The notes: a model not told the origin generated them from the letters alone. Counted from the first letter of the stretch, positions 18,315-28,466 are shown. The stretch: 64,000 nt of DNA from Chitinophagales bacterium (GCA_026936105.1 JAIXKI010000024.1:153995-217994), one strand, 5' to 3'. Program-made: numbers and translations.

Positions 18315-19337
18315 TCAGAACCTTGGACAAAGGGTTGAGTTCTGAGAAGATTTATACCTGTTCAGAAAACCGATGTATGAGACGGACATTTCAAATCCGC
18401 CTCGGCCAAAGGTTGAAGTTTTCAACGGTGAAATATTTACATCGTAACTGAATACGACAGAGAATGAAGAGTAATCCAGTTTGACCACGGGTATCAAAGC
18501 ATCATTCCAGCGACAGAAAAGCCCTCCGTGAATCATATAATCAGGCTTTTCAGGATCCGGACCTATTTTTAAACCATACATCGCACCGGCAACGCTTTCG
18601 GAAGATCCGTTTTGAAAAGATTGATCGGCCTGAACAGTGATATAGCTATATTCTGTTACTTCGAATTTAAAGCCTCCCGAGAATACCCATTTTGATGGCA
18701 ATTTTATATTGGCATTTTCGTAAAATGAATTTTTAGGATGATTGAAATGATGATACGCTACTCCGATGAAATAGTTACTGTTCGGATTGTCATTGATCGA
18801 AGAATTATAACTCATTCCTACACTTCCGTCTGCATAGGTGAATCTTGCCTGCGTCAATGACTCGCCATCACCCAATCCATCATAAGTGCTGTTAGTGGTC
18901 ATTTTTGACCGGTCGAAATATTGTTGTACTATTCCGCCCATAAAACCTAAAGAGAGATAACGGTTTTGATCATTGCTCAATGATTTGTGATAGTTAAGTG
19001 CGGGCATGAGTTGTGTAGTAGTCCACCCGATGGTTCCGGCCCGGTCATACAGGATCTGCAGTCCTCCGGTCATAAAGTCATTTGATTTCCCAACCGGCAT
19101 TTTGTATTCAGCGTTGATGGATCCGGTGCGGTACGCATTGGTCACACTGTTCCACTGATCCCGGTACACAGCCTGCACCCTTACATCTCCGGTGTAGATG
19201 CCGGCAAGAGAAGGATTCCTGAGCAGCGGTGTTTCAAAAAACTGTGAGAAATGAACGTCCTGGGCAAAAGTTGTTGAACACAACATCAGCGCCGTCAATA
19301 AAATGAAAATGATATTTTTTATTTTTAAAAACTGCAT
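18315..19337 (-). CDS. PorP/SprF family outer-membrane protein
   Basis: The 340 residues carry a signal peptide ending TTFAQ. The family signature DVHFSQFFETPLLRNPSLAG follows, then a 'VQAVYRDQWNSV' strand and repeated amphipathic beta strands of an outer-membrane barrel. SprF-like proteins help export of, or anchor, the SprB-like adhesin encoded next to them in the T9SS and gliding apparatus. The gene lies 9 bases after the giant PKD adhesin gene and is clearly co-transcribed with it. Length and signature are typical. Confidence 0.88.
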   Translation of the reverse strand: MQFLKIKNIIFILLTALMLCSTTFAQDVHFSQFFETPLLRNPSLAGIYTGDVRVQAVYRDQWNSVTNAYRTGSINAEYKMPVGKSNDFMTGGLQILYDRAGTIGWTTTQLMPALNYHKSLSNDQNRYLSLGFMGGIVQQYFDRSKMTTNSTYDGLGDGESLTQARFTYADGSVGMSYNSSINDNPNSNYFIGVAYHHFNHPKNSFYENANIKLPSKWVFSGGFKFEVTEYSYITVQADQSFQNGSSESVAGAMYGLKIGPDPEKPDYMIHGGLFCRWNDALIPVVKLDYSSFSVVFSYDVNISPLKTSTFGRGGFEMSVSYIGFLNRYKSSQNSTLCPRF

Positions 19338-19346
19338 TTTATTCTC

Positions 19347-22300
19347 TTAAAGTATTAAAGCAACATTTCCATTCAGTTTAATGACCTCCCCGTTATCACA
19401 AAATACTTCCACCTGGTACACGTAAACTCCGGCCTGCACTTTCTGGCCTTTATATGTTCCGTTCCATCCATATATGTCATCATTGATGGGAAAATTATTC
19501 TGTTCAAAGACCATTTCCCCCCAACGATTAAAGACTCTTAAAGATTTTACCCTGTCAATACCTTTTCCCCTCGGGAAAAAGATATCATTCTTGCCATCAC
19601 CATTGGGAGAAAAAGTATTCGGCATGAACAGGTTAGCATTTTTACAGATGACGACAACATGAACAATTTCAGAATTGACACATCCGTTCGAGTCAACAAA
19701 TGTAACTGTATAGTCCGTGTTGAATTTTGGTCCTGCAACAGGTTGAGGGCAATTAGTGCAGCTTAATCCCAATGACGGAGACCATGCCCATTTGTAAGTA
19801 TTCGGAGAATAGGTAGCGGGTATGGTTTCCGGAAATCCATTTTGAATGGTCATAGTTCCTGGCATTGAAACGGTTGGCAGCGGATAAATAGTAATGTTGT
19901 GCCCGGCAGTGTCTTTGCATCCGCTGCTGTTTGTAGCTATTGCTGTTACTACAAAATTACCTGCTGCGCCATAAGTCTGTACAGGTGGATTTTGAAGATC
20001 AGAACTGCTTCCGTTCGGGAAATTCCATAGCCAGGTGACAACAGAGGTGTCAGGGAAATTGAATATTCCAGACGTCAATAACGGAGAATTGAGGCAAGCG
20101 GCCATATCGCCGGTAATTGCTATGGATGGGCTTTGAATCACACTTACTGCATTGGGCATCGTTAATACATCACTGCATCCGCTTTGCGTCTGAATGGTCA
20201 ATGAAACCGAGTAGTTACCCGGAGAGCTGTATTGATGTGCTGGATTTTGAAGTGATGATGTTGTTCCGTCACCAAAATCCCAATTGAAGTTTACCAGGGG
20301 ATCATTGAAAGTGGAAGAGTCTGCGAAATTGACCCAGCCGCTATCACACAATAATTTCTTATCTAACCCGAATTCCGGATTGACACCGATCGTATGAACA
20401 GTGTCCATGCCTGAGATCGGTATCAGGCATCCGGAAGGATCCTGGAAAATGACCTGAGGCACGAAATCTCCGAAAGTATTGTACGTATGATTTGTGGAAG
20501 GTGATGTTGTGACTTCGGAAGTGCCATCTCCGAAATCCCAGAGATAAGTAACTGGCCCCGGACTGAATGCATTGAAGTTAATGGATAAAGGCTTGCAACC
20601 ATTAGCTGCTATATAATCAATACGTGATCCTGCGGTATCGTAAAGGGTAATCGTTTTATAGGCAGTATCCCTGCAACCGCCTTTACTGGTTGCGATCAGC
20701 ATCACTGTATAGGAACCGGGTATGGAATAATAGTGGACCGGATTAGCTATGGTGGAAACTCCAGGGTCAAAATCCCACCGAACAGAGGAGGCATAAATTG
20801 AAGTGTTTGTAAACTGTGCCTGCAAAGGAATACAGGAACTTACCGAGTCGCTCACCGTAAAGCTTGCAACCGGGTATTCAACGTGTACATATAAATTTTT
20901 GGTCAGTGAATCAACACAACCGTTAAGATCGGTTATTGTAAGTTTTACAGTGTAGTCTCCGGGGTTTGTGTAATTGTGAATTACTGCATCATTGTTTATT
21001 GAATTCGCCGTGGAGCCGTCACCAAAATCCCAAAGGCCGGTCATTGATAAAACGGAAGTGGAATTATTCTGAAAAGTAACTCTTGCAGCAGGGCATGTCA
21101 ATGAGTCTCTTGAGATAAACAATGCTTTCGGATTGGTAGTTCTGATCAGATCTTGTTTGGAAATAGTGTCTGTACATCCGGTTGCATCGGTGACCAATAG
21201 CCTTACCGAAAAAGTTCCTGTATCGGCATAAACATGCTGAAAAGGAGGGCCGGTAAAAGTTTGATTTGAGCCATCACCGAAATCCCATTGCCAGCTTACA
21301 ATATTATTGACCCCGTCATTAGTGGACAGATCATTGAAGACAGTGGTGATGCCTGCACAGCCTTTGGTGTTTGTTTCTGAAAAATTCGCTGTGGGGCCAT
21401 TCACCCTATAATAATTCACTTTGGTTACAGTGTCGGTACATCCGTTGAGATCGGTGGTTACCAGCCTTACCGTGTAAGTTCCTGAGTTAATGTAAACGTG
21501 TCCAATAGAAACATTTCTTGTGTTGCGAACTGTGCCATCTCCAAAGTCCCACTTATAATTTGAAATGCTGGATGTATTGATATTTGAAGCAGTAAATGTT
21601 ACTGAATCAGGTTTACATCCGGAGGTTTTGTCGCTGGTGAAGTCGGGATCCGGATCCAAAGCATTTACTGTTTTTGAAATGGTATTGGAGCAGGTGCCGT
21701 TTGTAACAGTTAAGCTGACTTTGTAAGCTCCTAATGCCGGAAAACTATGAACCGGATTCTGTTGATTCGAAACAGGACTGCCATCCCCGAAGTTCCATTG
21801 CCAGGTCACAGGTCCGACAGATTGATCAGAGAAACTAAATTCAAGGCGGTTATTACAATTTGCTGTAAAATTAAAATTAGCGACCGGTGGGAGCACATTG
21901 ATATAATTAGTTTTGATCATAGTGTCCGGACAGCCATTATTCGATGCAATAAGCATTACGGTATATCGCCCCGGCAATGCATACGAATGATTAGGATTTC
22001 TTTGAGAAGAAGAATTCCCGTCGCCGAAGCTCCATTGCCATTGATCTACCGGCGCTGACAGGTCAGTAAAACTTACAGATTGGGTTGCACATTGTGTCAA
22101 AGGAGATGCTGTGAAATCAACTGTAGGAATTGTTCCGACACGAATCGCATTATTGATCAGGAGCGTGTCCGTGCAACCGGTGCTGGTAGTAATGATCAGT
22201 GAAACATTGTAGGTTCCCTGAACGGTATAAGTATGAGTAGGATTCTGTTGAGTGGAAACAGGGCTTCCGTCACCAAAATCCCATTTGTAAGAAGTGACTA

Positions 22301-23720
22301 CATCCAGAGCATTGATGTTAGCTACAGGGGAAATAGTATAAGGGATACAGCCATGAGCAGGCAAAGAAGGAATGCGGATGGTTGCTCTTCTTATATTGAT
22401 ATAATTGTTTCTCGTGATAGTATCTGCACATCCCGCAGAATTGGTGACGACCAGCGTTACATTGTAACTACCGTAGTCATTATATATGTGCGTTGGATTT
22501 TGTTGGGTAGAAGAATTCCCGTCACCAAAATCCCATTGCCAGCTTACAGCCCCGGTTGATTGATCACGGAAATTGACGGTCAGGGGAGGTTGACAGCTAA
22601 AAGTGGCGGGAGCATTGAAATTGGCAACAGGTAATGGGTTTACTACAATATTTTTTATTGCAGAGTCAATACAGTTTGCATAGGTATTGTATAGTTTAAC
22701 CGTATAAGTTCCGGGAGTAGTATAAATGTGAGAAGGGTCAATAGATGATGCCGTAGTGCCATCACCAAAGTTCCAGACCGAGCTGACAGGAGCCGGTGAA
22801 GAAGCATTACTGAAAGCAGTTGTTGCATCAGCACAAACACCGGCAGGAATATTGAAAGCGGTAGTAATACCTCCAATAGAAATAGGGCTCGCAGTCTTGG
22901 CAGTATCGCTGCAGCCTGCAGTACTTGTTGTGATGAGTTTTACAGTATAGTTTCCGGCTGTCGTGTAGGTATGGGAAGTGCTTTGCTGTGCAGAAGTGTT
23001 CCCGTCGCCAAAATCCCATTGCCAGGTCAACGTTCCTGGTCCGGTTGAATTATTGGTAAAATTGATTGTTGCAGGAGGGCTACAAACATTGGCCAGGGTA
23101 TTATTAAAAGATGAATGAACTCCCGGAGTTACATTGATGTAATTGGGAATGCTCAGTACTTTGCTGCATCCTTTATCATTGGTCACTTTCAGAGTTACTG
23201 TATAAACGCCTGCAGTGGTATAAGCAATCGTAGGGTTTTGGTCGTTTGAGATAAGGCCGTTACCGAAATCCCATTGCCAGCTGACATTTGTATTTCCGGA
23301 TCCTCCGGTGGACTGGTCAGTGAAATTAACATACACGGGAAAACATCCGGATGTTTTGTCTGCAGTGAATTTAACAGTTGGCGCTTCATACACGATGATA
23401 TATTGGTTACGGGTCAGTGTATTACTTCCGTTTGCATTGGTAACGGTAAGCTTCACTGTATATTTTCCCGGCTTTAGATAGGCTGCAGAAGGATTTTTCA
23501 AAGCAGAAGTATTCCCATTTCCAAAATCCCAGTGCCATGAAACCGGATTTCCGTTAGATTGATCCTGAAAACTGACAAGAAGCGGAGAACATCCGGCTAT
23601 GGGTGATGCTGTAAAATTTGCCGAAGGCGCCTGGCCGAATAAAGTGATTGAATTAAATAGAAATACAGATGCGAAGGCAACGAAAAGTTTTATTAGGGTA
23701 TAGTGTCTTTTTCTCTTCAA
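19347..23720 (-). CDS. Giant PKD-repeat adhesin with gliding-type (T9SS type B) C-terminus
   Basis: The 1457 residues have a signal peptide (to about residue 30, LFGQA) and then about 15 successive PKD domains. Each is ~80-90 residues and carries the W-D/N-F-G-D/N-G core and the Y-x-x-P/A-G-x-Y-x-V strand. Most also have a pair of cysteines. A final module precedes the gliding motility-associated C-terminal domain, seen as MPNTFSPNGDGKND, 'LRVFNRWGEMVFE' and 'GWNGTYKGQKVQAGVYVY'. That tail is the type B T9SS signal, used by SprB-like surface adhesins. With the adjacent SprF-like gene it forms a standard secretion pair. It likely serves surface adhesion or gliding, with the ligand unknown. Confidence 0.92.
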   Translation of the reverse strand: MKRKRHYTLIKLFVAFASVFLFNSITLFGQAPSANFTASPIAGCSPLLVSFQDQSNGNPVSWHWDFGNGNTSALKNPSAAYLKPGKYTVKLTVTNANGSNTLTRNQYIIVYEAPTVKFTADKTSGCFPVYVNFTDQSTGGSGNTNVSWQWDFGNGLISNDQNPTIAYTTAGVYTVTLKVTNDKGCSKVLSIPNYINVTPGVHSSFNNTLANVCSPPATINFTNNSTGPGTLTWQWDFGDGNTSAQQSTSHTYTTAGNYTVKLITTSTAGCSDTAKTASPISIGGITTAFNIPAGVCADATTAFSNASSPAPVSSVWNFGDGTTASSIDPSHIYTTPGTYTVKLYNTYANCIDSAIKNIVVNPLPVANFNAPATFSCQPPLTVNFRDQSTGAVSWQWDFGDGNSSTQQNPTHIYNDYGSYNVTLVVTNSAGCADTITRNNYINIRRATIRIPSLPAHGCIPYTISPVANINALDVVTSYKWDFGDGSPVSTQQNPTHTYTVQGTYNVSLIITTSTGCTDTLLINNAIRVGTIPTVDFTASPLTQCATQSVSFTDLSAPVDQWQWSFGDGNSSSQRNPNHSYALPGRYTVMLIASNNGCPDTMIKTNYINVLPPVANFNFTANCNNRLEFSFSDQSVGPVTWQWNFGDGSPVSNQQNPVHSFPALGAYKVSLTVTNGTCSNTISKTVNALDPDPDFTSDKTSGCKPDSVTFTASNINTSSISNYKWDFGDGTVRNTRNVSIGHVYINSGTYTVRLVTTDLNGCTDTVTKVNYYRVNGPTANFSETNTKGCAGITTVFNDLSTNDGVNNIVSWQWDFGDGSNQTFTGPPFQHVYADTGTFSVRLLVTDATGCTDTISKQDLIRTTNPKALFISRDSLTCPAARVTFQNNSTSVLSMTGLWDFGDGSTANSINNDAVIHNYTNPGDYTVKLTITDLNGCVDSLTKNLYVHVEYPVASFTVSDSVSSCIPLQAQFTNTSIYASSVRWDFDPGVSTIANPVHYYSIPGSYTVMLIATSKGGCRDTAYKTITLYDTAGSRIDYIAANGCKPLSINFNAFSPGPVTYLWDFGDGTSEVTTSPSTNHTYNTFGDFVPQVIFQDPSGCLIPISGMDTVHTIGVNPEFGLDKKLLCDSGWVNFADSSTFNDPLVNFNWDFGDGTTSSLQNPAHQYSSPGNYSVSLTIQTQSGCSDVLTMPNAVSVIQSPSIAITGDMAACLNSPLLTSGIFNFPDTSVVTWLWNFPNGSSSDLQNPPVQTYGAAGNFVVTAIATNSSGCKDTAGHNITIYPLPTVSMPGTMTIQNGFPETIPATYSPNTYKWAWSPSLGLSCTNCPQPVAGPKFNTDYTVTFVDSNGCVNSEIVHVVVICKNANLFMPNTFSPNGDGKNDIFFPRGKGIDRVKSLRVFNRWGEMVFEQNNFPINDDIYGWNGTYKGQKVQAGVYVYQVEVFCDNGEVIKLNGNVALIL

Positions 23721-23763
23721 CGAGCAATTGGTTTAACGATCAGGTGATATTAATACAAATTTT

Positions 23764-23789
23764 CCACGGTAAGCTGTGCTTTACCCTGG
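23764..23789. other. Imperfect inverted repeat upstream of the PKD adhesin
   Basis: GGTAAGC (23768-23774) and GCTTTACC (23778-23785) pair with one bulge, flanked by CCA and TGG. No T-run follows on either strand, so a terminator is unlikely. It sits between the lipoprotein stop and the adhesin start. Confidence 0.3.
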
Positions 23790-23859
23790 AATTATTATTA
23801 ATTACATAGGGTTTGGATGTGCCGGAATTCGACTACTTAATACGCTTCAGGGATCAAAT

Positions 23860-24270
23860 TTATTGTTTGTCAAGGCGCATTGTTTTCGTCTCACTTCCAT
23901 TTGATTGAGAAGCCTCTACAAAAGTCCAGCTATTGTTGTCAATGTGCCAGGAGCCATTAATCAGATCCAGGGGAGCGGTTGCGCCCGGAAAATTGGCCCA
24001 TGTGGTCATTGTGGATGCATTACCATCCCAGTTTCCTGTTTTTTCCACCGTTCCGTTTTTTATGGCATCCACTGTTTTGTTGCTGTAATATTGAAACTTA
24101 TATCCCGAAAAACCGGAGGTAATATCAGCGCTGTTTTTTGTAAAATGTGTGATCACCCATTGACCATTGACCATTGCATTAATTATTGCATCCTGCGCCA
24201 TACTTTCTCTTACTTTTTTGCAGGACACAATAAGGATTAATACTGATATCAGTGTTAATGCTTTTTTCAT
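23860..24270 (-). CDS. Small lipoprotein of unknown family
   Basis: The 136 residues start MKKALTLISVLILIVSCKK, with the lipobox at Cys17. The mature part is beta-rich, with 'NGQWVITHFTKNSADIT' near residue 37 and 'SWHIDNNSWTFVEAS' near the end. It resembles the lipocalin-like small lipoproteins widespread in Bacteroidota, but I cannot name a family. It stands 139 bases upstream of the PKD adhesin on the same strand. Confidence 0.75.
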   Translation of the reverse strand: MKKALTLISVLILIVSCKKVRESMAQDAIINAMVNGQWVITHFTKNSADITSGFSGYKFQYYSNKTVDAIKNGTVEKTGNWDGNASTMTTWANFPGATAPLDLINGSWHIDNNSWTFVEASQSNGSETKTMRLDKQ

Positions 24271-24287
24271 AGTAACGTTCAGAGTGG

Positions 24288-24317
24288 CAAAATAGAATTA
24301 TCCCGCAGGTTTTCCAA
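24288..24317 (-). promoter_or_regulatory. Possible promoter of the small lipoprotein gene
   Basis: On the minus strand TTG (24317-24315), a 19-base spacer, then CTATTTTG (24295-24288). The spacing fits the Bacteroidota consensus, but the -7 box is off by two bases. Confidence 0.35.
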
Positions 24318-24462
24318 TCGTTATTTTACTATTCATTATTTTCAGAAATGATCAAAGTAATGTTGGAGGAGACAGCGACATCTCCTGATGGCCAATGTAT
24401 TGCAGTTTTGCGGAAAGTTGATTTTGAGAAGTTTGGCTCGGGACTTTGGTCAGTACTCTATC

Positions 24463-24500
24463 AAAAAAGCCCTTGATCTTTACGGAGATCGCAGGGCTTT
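24463..24500 (-). terminator. Rho-independent terminator of the DinB-like gene
   Basis: AAAGCCCT (24466-24473) pairs with AGGGCTTT (24493-24500), and an inner GATC/GATC pair extends the stem. On the minus strand the stem runs into TTTTTTGA. It lies about 33 bases after the stop at 24533. Confidence 0.85.
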
Positions 24501-24532
24501 AGGTTTTTCAACCTTGAGTCATTTATCTGTTA

Positions 24533-25156
24533 TCATTTTTCAGGAAATCCCGGGTCTGCTTTCAATTCCTGTATTTGTTTAATGTGTCGCTGACTGTGAG
24601 CGCTGATCATCAGGCAAAACTGATAACAATCTATCCACCCGAAAGGCATTTGAACCACATGATTCCTCAGGTCTTCGGTACTTAACTTCACATATTTAAT
24701 ATGATTGGTCCTTTGAAGTCTGAATGACCCGAGAGCGTCCTCCAAAGAAGTAAAGTCTTTGTTTTTTGATTTTAATGATTCGGATAAAAGATTCACATGT
24801 TCCGGATCTTCAATCATGGATACGAGCTCATCATCAGTATAATTTATAAGCGATCTTTTGTCAGGATCAGGAGCGGTTTTCATTATGGCAGATAACAAAT
24901 TCCAGCAGTTTTTTTCGCAGGAAGCTATATGAAAAATATATTCCCTGATTGAGCGGCTGTCCTGATTCGGTTTATAATCGAGTTGGGCTTTGGATAAGCC
25001 TTCTACAGAATTGAATAGTTCCGTCTTACCATCTTTCATCAGGTTCATTGCATACTTTCTCTCTTTTTGTGACAGAGAGGTATTATTCAATGTCCCGGCT
25101 AAACCTGTTATTACGAGTAAACCAAGTAATAAGCGGCCTTGTGTTCTTTTCAGCAT
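24533..25156 (-). CDS. DinB/YfiT-like four-helix protein with N-terminal signal
   Basis: The 207 residues begin with a hydrophobic segment (LLLGLLVITGLAGTLN) and then a DinB-like bundle. Candidate metal ligands are the His of 'EYIFHIASCEKN' (about residue 76) and the two His of 'SAHSQRHIKQI' near the C-terminus, spaced as in DinB/YfiT proteins. Most of those are cytosolic hydrolases or thiol transferases. The likely signal peptide here suggests a periplasmic version, which is common in Bacteroidota. The reaction is not known. A strong terminator follows it. Confidence 0.75.
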   Translation of the reverse strand: MLKRTQGRLLLGLLVITGLAGTLNNTSLSQKERKYAMNLMKDGKTELFNSVEGLSKAQLDYKPNQDSRSIREYIFHIASCEKNCWNLLSAIMKTAPDPDKRSLINYTDDELVSMIEDPEHVNLLSESLKSKNKDFTSLEDALGSFRLQRTNHIKYVKLSTEDLRNHVVQMPFGWIDCYQFCLMISAHSQRHIKQIQELKADPGFPEK

Positions 25157-25269
25157 GGTAAAACTTTTGGAAAAGTTTCCGGATAAGGCTCTTGTCCAAA
25201 GGGCGGGAAATCATGGAAAAGATACAAAAGTTTTTTATTTGGAAAAAAAGAAATTAAGAACAGCCGTGG

Positions 25270-26247
25270 TCATTTCAGCATTCGTTTTTTTACCATGCCT
25301 CCCCGGGTGTCTTTGATGCTCTGCATCACCATGAATGCGTTGGGATCTATTCTTTCCACCGCATTGGAAAGCCGGGTGATCTCAAGTCGGGTTATCACTG
25401 TGAAAATGATCTCAACGCTATCGCTTTTCTCCCCGGATTTTCCAAACCCTTTTTTCCCGGAATAGATTGTTAAGCCATGCCCCATTTTTGTTTTAATCAT
25501 TTCAACGATTTCATTACTGTGGGTTGAGATGATGGTAACTCCGGTGTATTCTTCTATACCCTCCAATACAAAATCTACTGTTTTTGACGCAGCCATATAG
25601 GTAAGTACGGAATAAAGAGCTACTTCCGGGGTGAGCAGGTAAGCTGCTACTGAAAAGATGATAATGTTGAATATCAGAATAAAATCGCCCACCGACAGGC
25701 TTCGTTTACGACTCAGATAGATGGCGAGAATTTCTGTGCCGTCTATTACTCCGCCGCCGCGTATGGCAAGGCCGATTCCTAATCCCAGAAAAAACCCGCC
25801 AAAAACAGACACCAGGAGCTTGTCGTTGGTAATGATCGGAAAATGAACAGATGCTATCGTCATTGCAAGGACAGAAATGGCGATGATACTTTTCAGGCCA
25901 AATACTGAACCGATCTGCCGCCATCCCAAAGCGATAAAAGGCAAATTGATGACTACTAACAGAAATGCCAGGGAGATACCTGTCTTATGCTGAATAAGCA
26001 GCGAGATACCCGTAACACCGCCATCAATGAATCCCGTAGGTATCAGAAAACTCTCCAATCCGAATGCAGCCGATGTAATTCCGGCTGCCATTAAAAAGAG
26101 ACTTCGTGCTTCATGCCAGATGCTGCGTTGCAGCATTCTTATCCCTTTGGCATACTCATAGTGAGTCAGGACCGCGTTTTTGTCCTTGCCAAGGATCAAT
26201 CTGATCTGGTGAATGAGTAACTGATAAATTTTTGGAGTTGAAGCCAT
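25270..26247 (-). CDS. YitT family membrane protein (DUF161 + DUF2179)
   Basis: The 325 residues have a ~50-residue basic cytosolic start, then about six hydrophobic segments. These include 'TGFIDGGVTGISLLI' and 'GGGVIDGTEILAIYLSRK', the duplicated signature of the family. A soluble C-terminal DUF2179 domain follows ('GVTIISTHSNEIVEMIKTKM'). It is an inner-membrane protein of unknown transport role. It is divergent from the Nif3 gene. Confidence 0.85.
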   Translation of the reverse strand: MASTPKIYQLLIHQIRLILGKDKNAVLTHYEYAKGIRMLQRSIWHEARSLFLMAAGITSAAFGLESFLIPTGFIDGGVTGISLLIQHKTGISLAFLLVVINLPFIALGWRQIGSVFGLKSIIAISVLAMTIASVHFPIITNDKLLVSVFGGFFLGLGIGLAIRGGGVIDGTEILAIYLSRKRSLSVGDFILIFNIIIFSVAAYLLTPEVALYSVLTYMAASKTVDFVLEGIEEYTGVTIISTHSNEIVEMIKTKMGHGLTIYSGKKGFGKSGEKSDSVEIIFTVITRLEITRLSNAVERIDPNAFMVMQSIKDTRGGMVKKRMLK

Positions 26248-26252
26248 CTGTT

Positions 26253-26260
26253 CAAAGATA
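26253..26260 (-). promoter_or_regulatory. Possible -7 box upstream of the YitT gene
   Basis: TATCTTTG on the minus strand is a perfect TAnnTTTG. The nearest TTG is 16 bases upstream, shorter than the normal 19-20. It lies only 5 bases before ATG 26247, so either the transcript is leaderless or translation starts further in. Confidence 0.4.
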
Positions 26261-26540
26261 GAAAAACAGTTCTATGCAATGACCGGTCGAGCAGTATTTT
26301 GAAAAGAAAAAATGACCTCTTCCTTTATGTGTACATCAGGAAATGATAAGCCTCTCAATTTTAGGATGAATTAATGGGAAATCCCCTTCATTGGCCGGAT
26401 CCTTAAAGATCCATTATTAAACTGCTGTATCTTTAATTTTTGAAATGAGTACAACAGAATATTCATTTTTATTCCGGCGGGAATGAACATTATTTGGCGT
26501 AAAGGCTAAATGCCGCAGAAGTAAAATTTAAATTTTTCGC

Positions 26541-27638
26541 ATGAAAATAGCTGAGATCACATCTTATCTAGAAACGATCGCTCCGCCTTCTTTGCAGGAA
26601 CAGTATGATAATGCTGGCCTGATAACCGGTAATGCCATTGATGAATGCACCGGGATCATCTGTTCGCTGGATGCCACTGAAGAAGTGGTGAAGGAAGCGA
26701 TCGAAAAGAAATGTAATCTTATCGTTGCACACCATCCCATTGTATTCAGAGGGCTAAAAAAGATCAATGGGAAAGATTATGTGGAAAGGACGGTCATTAC
26801 AGCCATTAAAAATGATATTGCCATTTATGCCATTCATACCAACCTGGACAATGTGCTGCAGGGAGTGAATGGCAAGATAGCTGCACTGCTGGGGCTTCAG
26901 AATATTTCAGCGCTCTCTCCCCGGGAAAATATTCTGAAAAAACTTTTCACTTTCGTGCCTCCGGATAAAGCGGAGCAGGTGCGCAATGCCATATTTTCTG
27001 CCGGTGCGGGGTATATTGGTAATTACAGCGAATGCAGTTTTAATTCGGAAGGAATAGGAACTTTCAAGGCGGGAGCGGGAACTCATCCCTATGCTGGTAA
27101 AATAGGAGAGCGTCATCATGAAAATGAAGTTAGGATAGAAGTAATCTTTCCTGCCTGGATAGAAGCATCCGTTATCAGAGCCATGAAAGCCTCCCACCCT
27201 TATGAGGAGGTGGCTTATGATATAGTGCCTCTTACCAACGAACATCCTTCAGTAGGGAGTGGCATTATCGGCGAACTGCCTGAAGCCGTGGATGAGACTG
27301 AATTTCTGGAAAAAGTAAAAGAGGTATTTAAGGTCCCGGTGGTTCGGCACACCCGGTTTTTGAAAAAGCCTGTCCGGAAGGTGGCAGTATGCGGAGGAGC
27401 CGGGAGCTTTCTGGTTCCCAAAGCATTAGCTTCCGGTACAGATATATATATTACCGCTGATATGAAGTATCATGAGTTTTTTGACGCCAATGATCTGATG
27501 GTCATAGCGGATGTAGGCCATTTCGAAAGCGAGCAGTTCACCATAGATCTGTTGAAAGAGGTTTTGGAGCAAAAATTTCCTAACTTTGCCGTCCTTAAAA
27601 CGCGGGTGAAAACCAATCCTGTAAAGTATTTTATCTGA
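26541..27638 (+). CDS. Nif3-like dinuclear metal centre protein (GTP cyclohydrolase I type 2 family)
   Basis: The 365 residues start MKIAEITSYLETIAP. Family metal-binding segments are visible: 'IVAHHPIVFRGLK' (His-His pair near residue 73), 'AIHTNLDNV' and, near the end, 'DVGHFESEQF'. A central PII-like insert (about 130-230, with 'SHPYEEVAYDIVPL') places it in the longer YqfO-like subgroup. Family members are toroidal hexamers with two metals per subunit, and the biochemical role remains unsettled. The zinc-ribbon gene follows by 41 bases, an association conserved in Bacteroidota. Confidence 0.9.
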   Translation: MKIAEITSYLETIAPPSLQEQYDNAGLITGNAIDECTGIICSLDATEEVVKEAIEKKCNLIVAHHPIVFRGLKKINGKDYVERTVITAIKNDIAIYAIHTNLDNVLQGVNGKIAALLGLQNISALSPRENILKKLFTFVPPDKAEQVRNAIFSAGAGYIGNYSECSFNSEGIGTFKAGAGTHPYAGKIGERHHENEVRIEVIFPAWIEASVIRAMKASHPYEEVAYDIVPLTNEHPSVGSGIIGELPEAVDETEFLEKVKEVFKVPVVRHTRFLKKPVRKVAVCGGAGSFLVPKALASGTDIYITADMKYHEFFDANDLMVIADVGHFESEQFTIDLLKEVLEQKFPNFAVLKTRVKTNPVKYFI

Positions 27639-27679
27639 ATACCGGAAAGATTGGATATCCCGGAAAAATCAATCAATTC

Positions 27680-28435
27680 ATGGCAAACGTTAAAGAATTT
27701 TCAGTTGAAGAAAAACTTACTTCACTGGTAAATCTTCAAAAAATTGAAAGCAAATTAGATGAGATCCATATTCTGAAAGGCGAACTTCCTATGGAAGTGG
27801 ACGACCTGGAAGATGAACTTCATGGATTAAATTCCCGGCTGACAAGAATAGAAGAAGAGATCAACGGAATGACAGATTTCATAGAGCAAAAAAAGGAAGC
27901 GATCAAAGAATCTCAGGCGCTTATCAAGAAATACGAGAAGCAAAGTACCAATGTTAAGAACAACCGCGAGTTTGAAGCCATCAATAAGGAGATCGAAGAT
28001 CAGCAACTGGATGTGAAGCTGGCAGAAAAGCACATCAAAGATGCTACCGAAGAGATAGCCGAAAAAGCGGTTGCTCTGGAAAAGGTTAAAAAAACGGTAG
28101 CTTCAAAAGAAGCGGTTCTTACTACCAAAAAAAGTGAACTGGAAAAGATTATTGCAGCAAACGAGAAAGAAGAAAAACAATACAACAAAATGGCTGCCGA
28201 AGCCAGGGAGAATGTGGACAGCAGGCTTCTGGCAAGCTATGATAAGATACGTAAGAGCTATCGCAATGGCCTGGCTGTGGTTCCTGTAGAAAGAGATGCC
28301 TGCGGCGGTTGCTTTTATGCTGTTCCGCCACAGAAGCAAAGTGAAATACGCCAGAGAAAAAAGGTAATGATCTGTGAAAACTGCGGACGTATTCTGGTGG
28401 ATGAAGAGCTGGAAAAGAGTGTGACTCCTCACTAA
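27680..28435 (+). CDS. Coiled-coil C4 zinc-ribbon protein (CdsZ/DUF164-like)
   Basis: Of 251 residues, about 1-190 form a long antiparallel coiled coil rich in K, E and L. A C-terminal ribbon follows with CGGC (near residue 209) and CENC (near residue 235). The family is found next to nif3-like genes in many bacteria. A possible nucleic-acid or ribosome-related role is proposed for relatives, not shown here. Confidence 0.88.
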   Translation: MANVKEFSVEEKLTSLVNLQKIESKLDEIHILKGELPMEVDDLEDELHGLNSRLTRIEEEINGMTDFIEQKKEAIKESQALIKKYEKQSTNVKNNREFEAINKEIEDQQLDVKLAEKHIKDATEEIAEKAVALEKVKKTVASKEAVLTTKKSELEKIIAANEKEEKQYNKMAAEARENVDSRLLASYDKIRKSYRNGLAVVPVERDACGGCFYAVPPQKQSEIRQRKKVMICENCGRILVDEELEKSVTPH

Positions 28436-28466
28436 CAGTAAATAAAATATTTTCTTTTTTTGTTTT

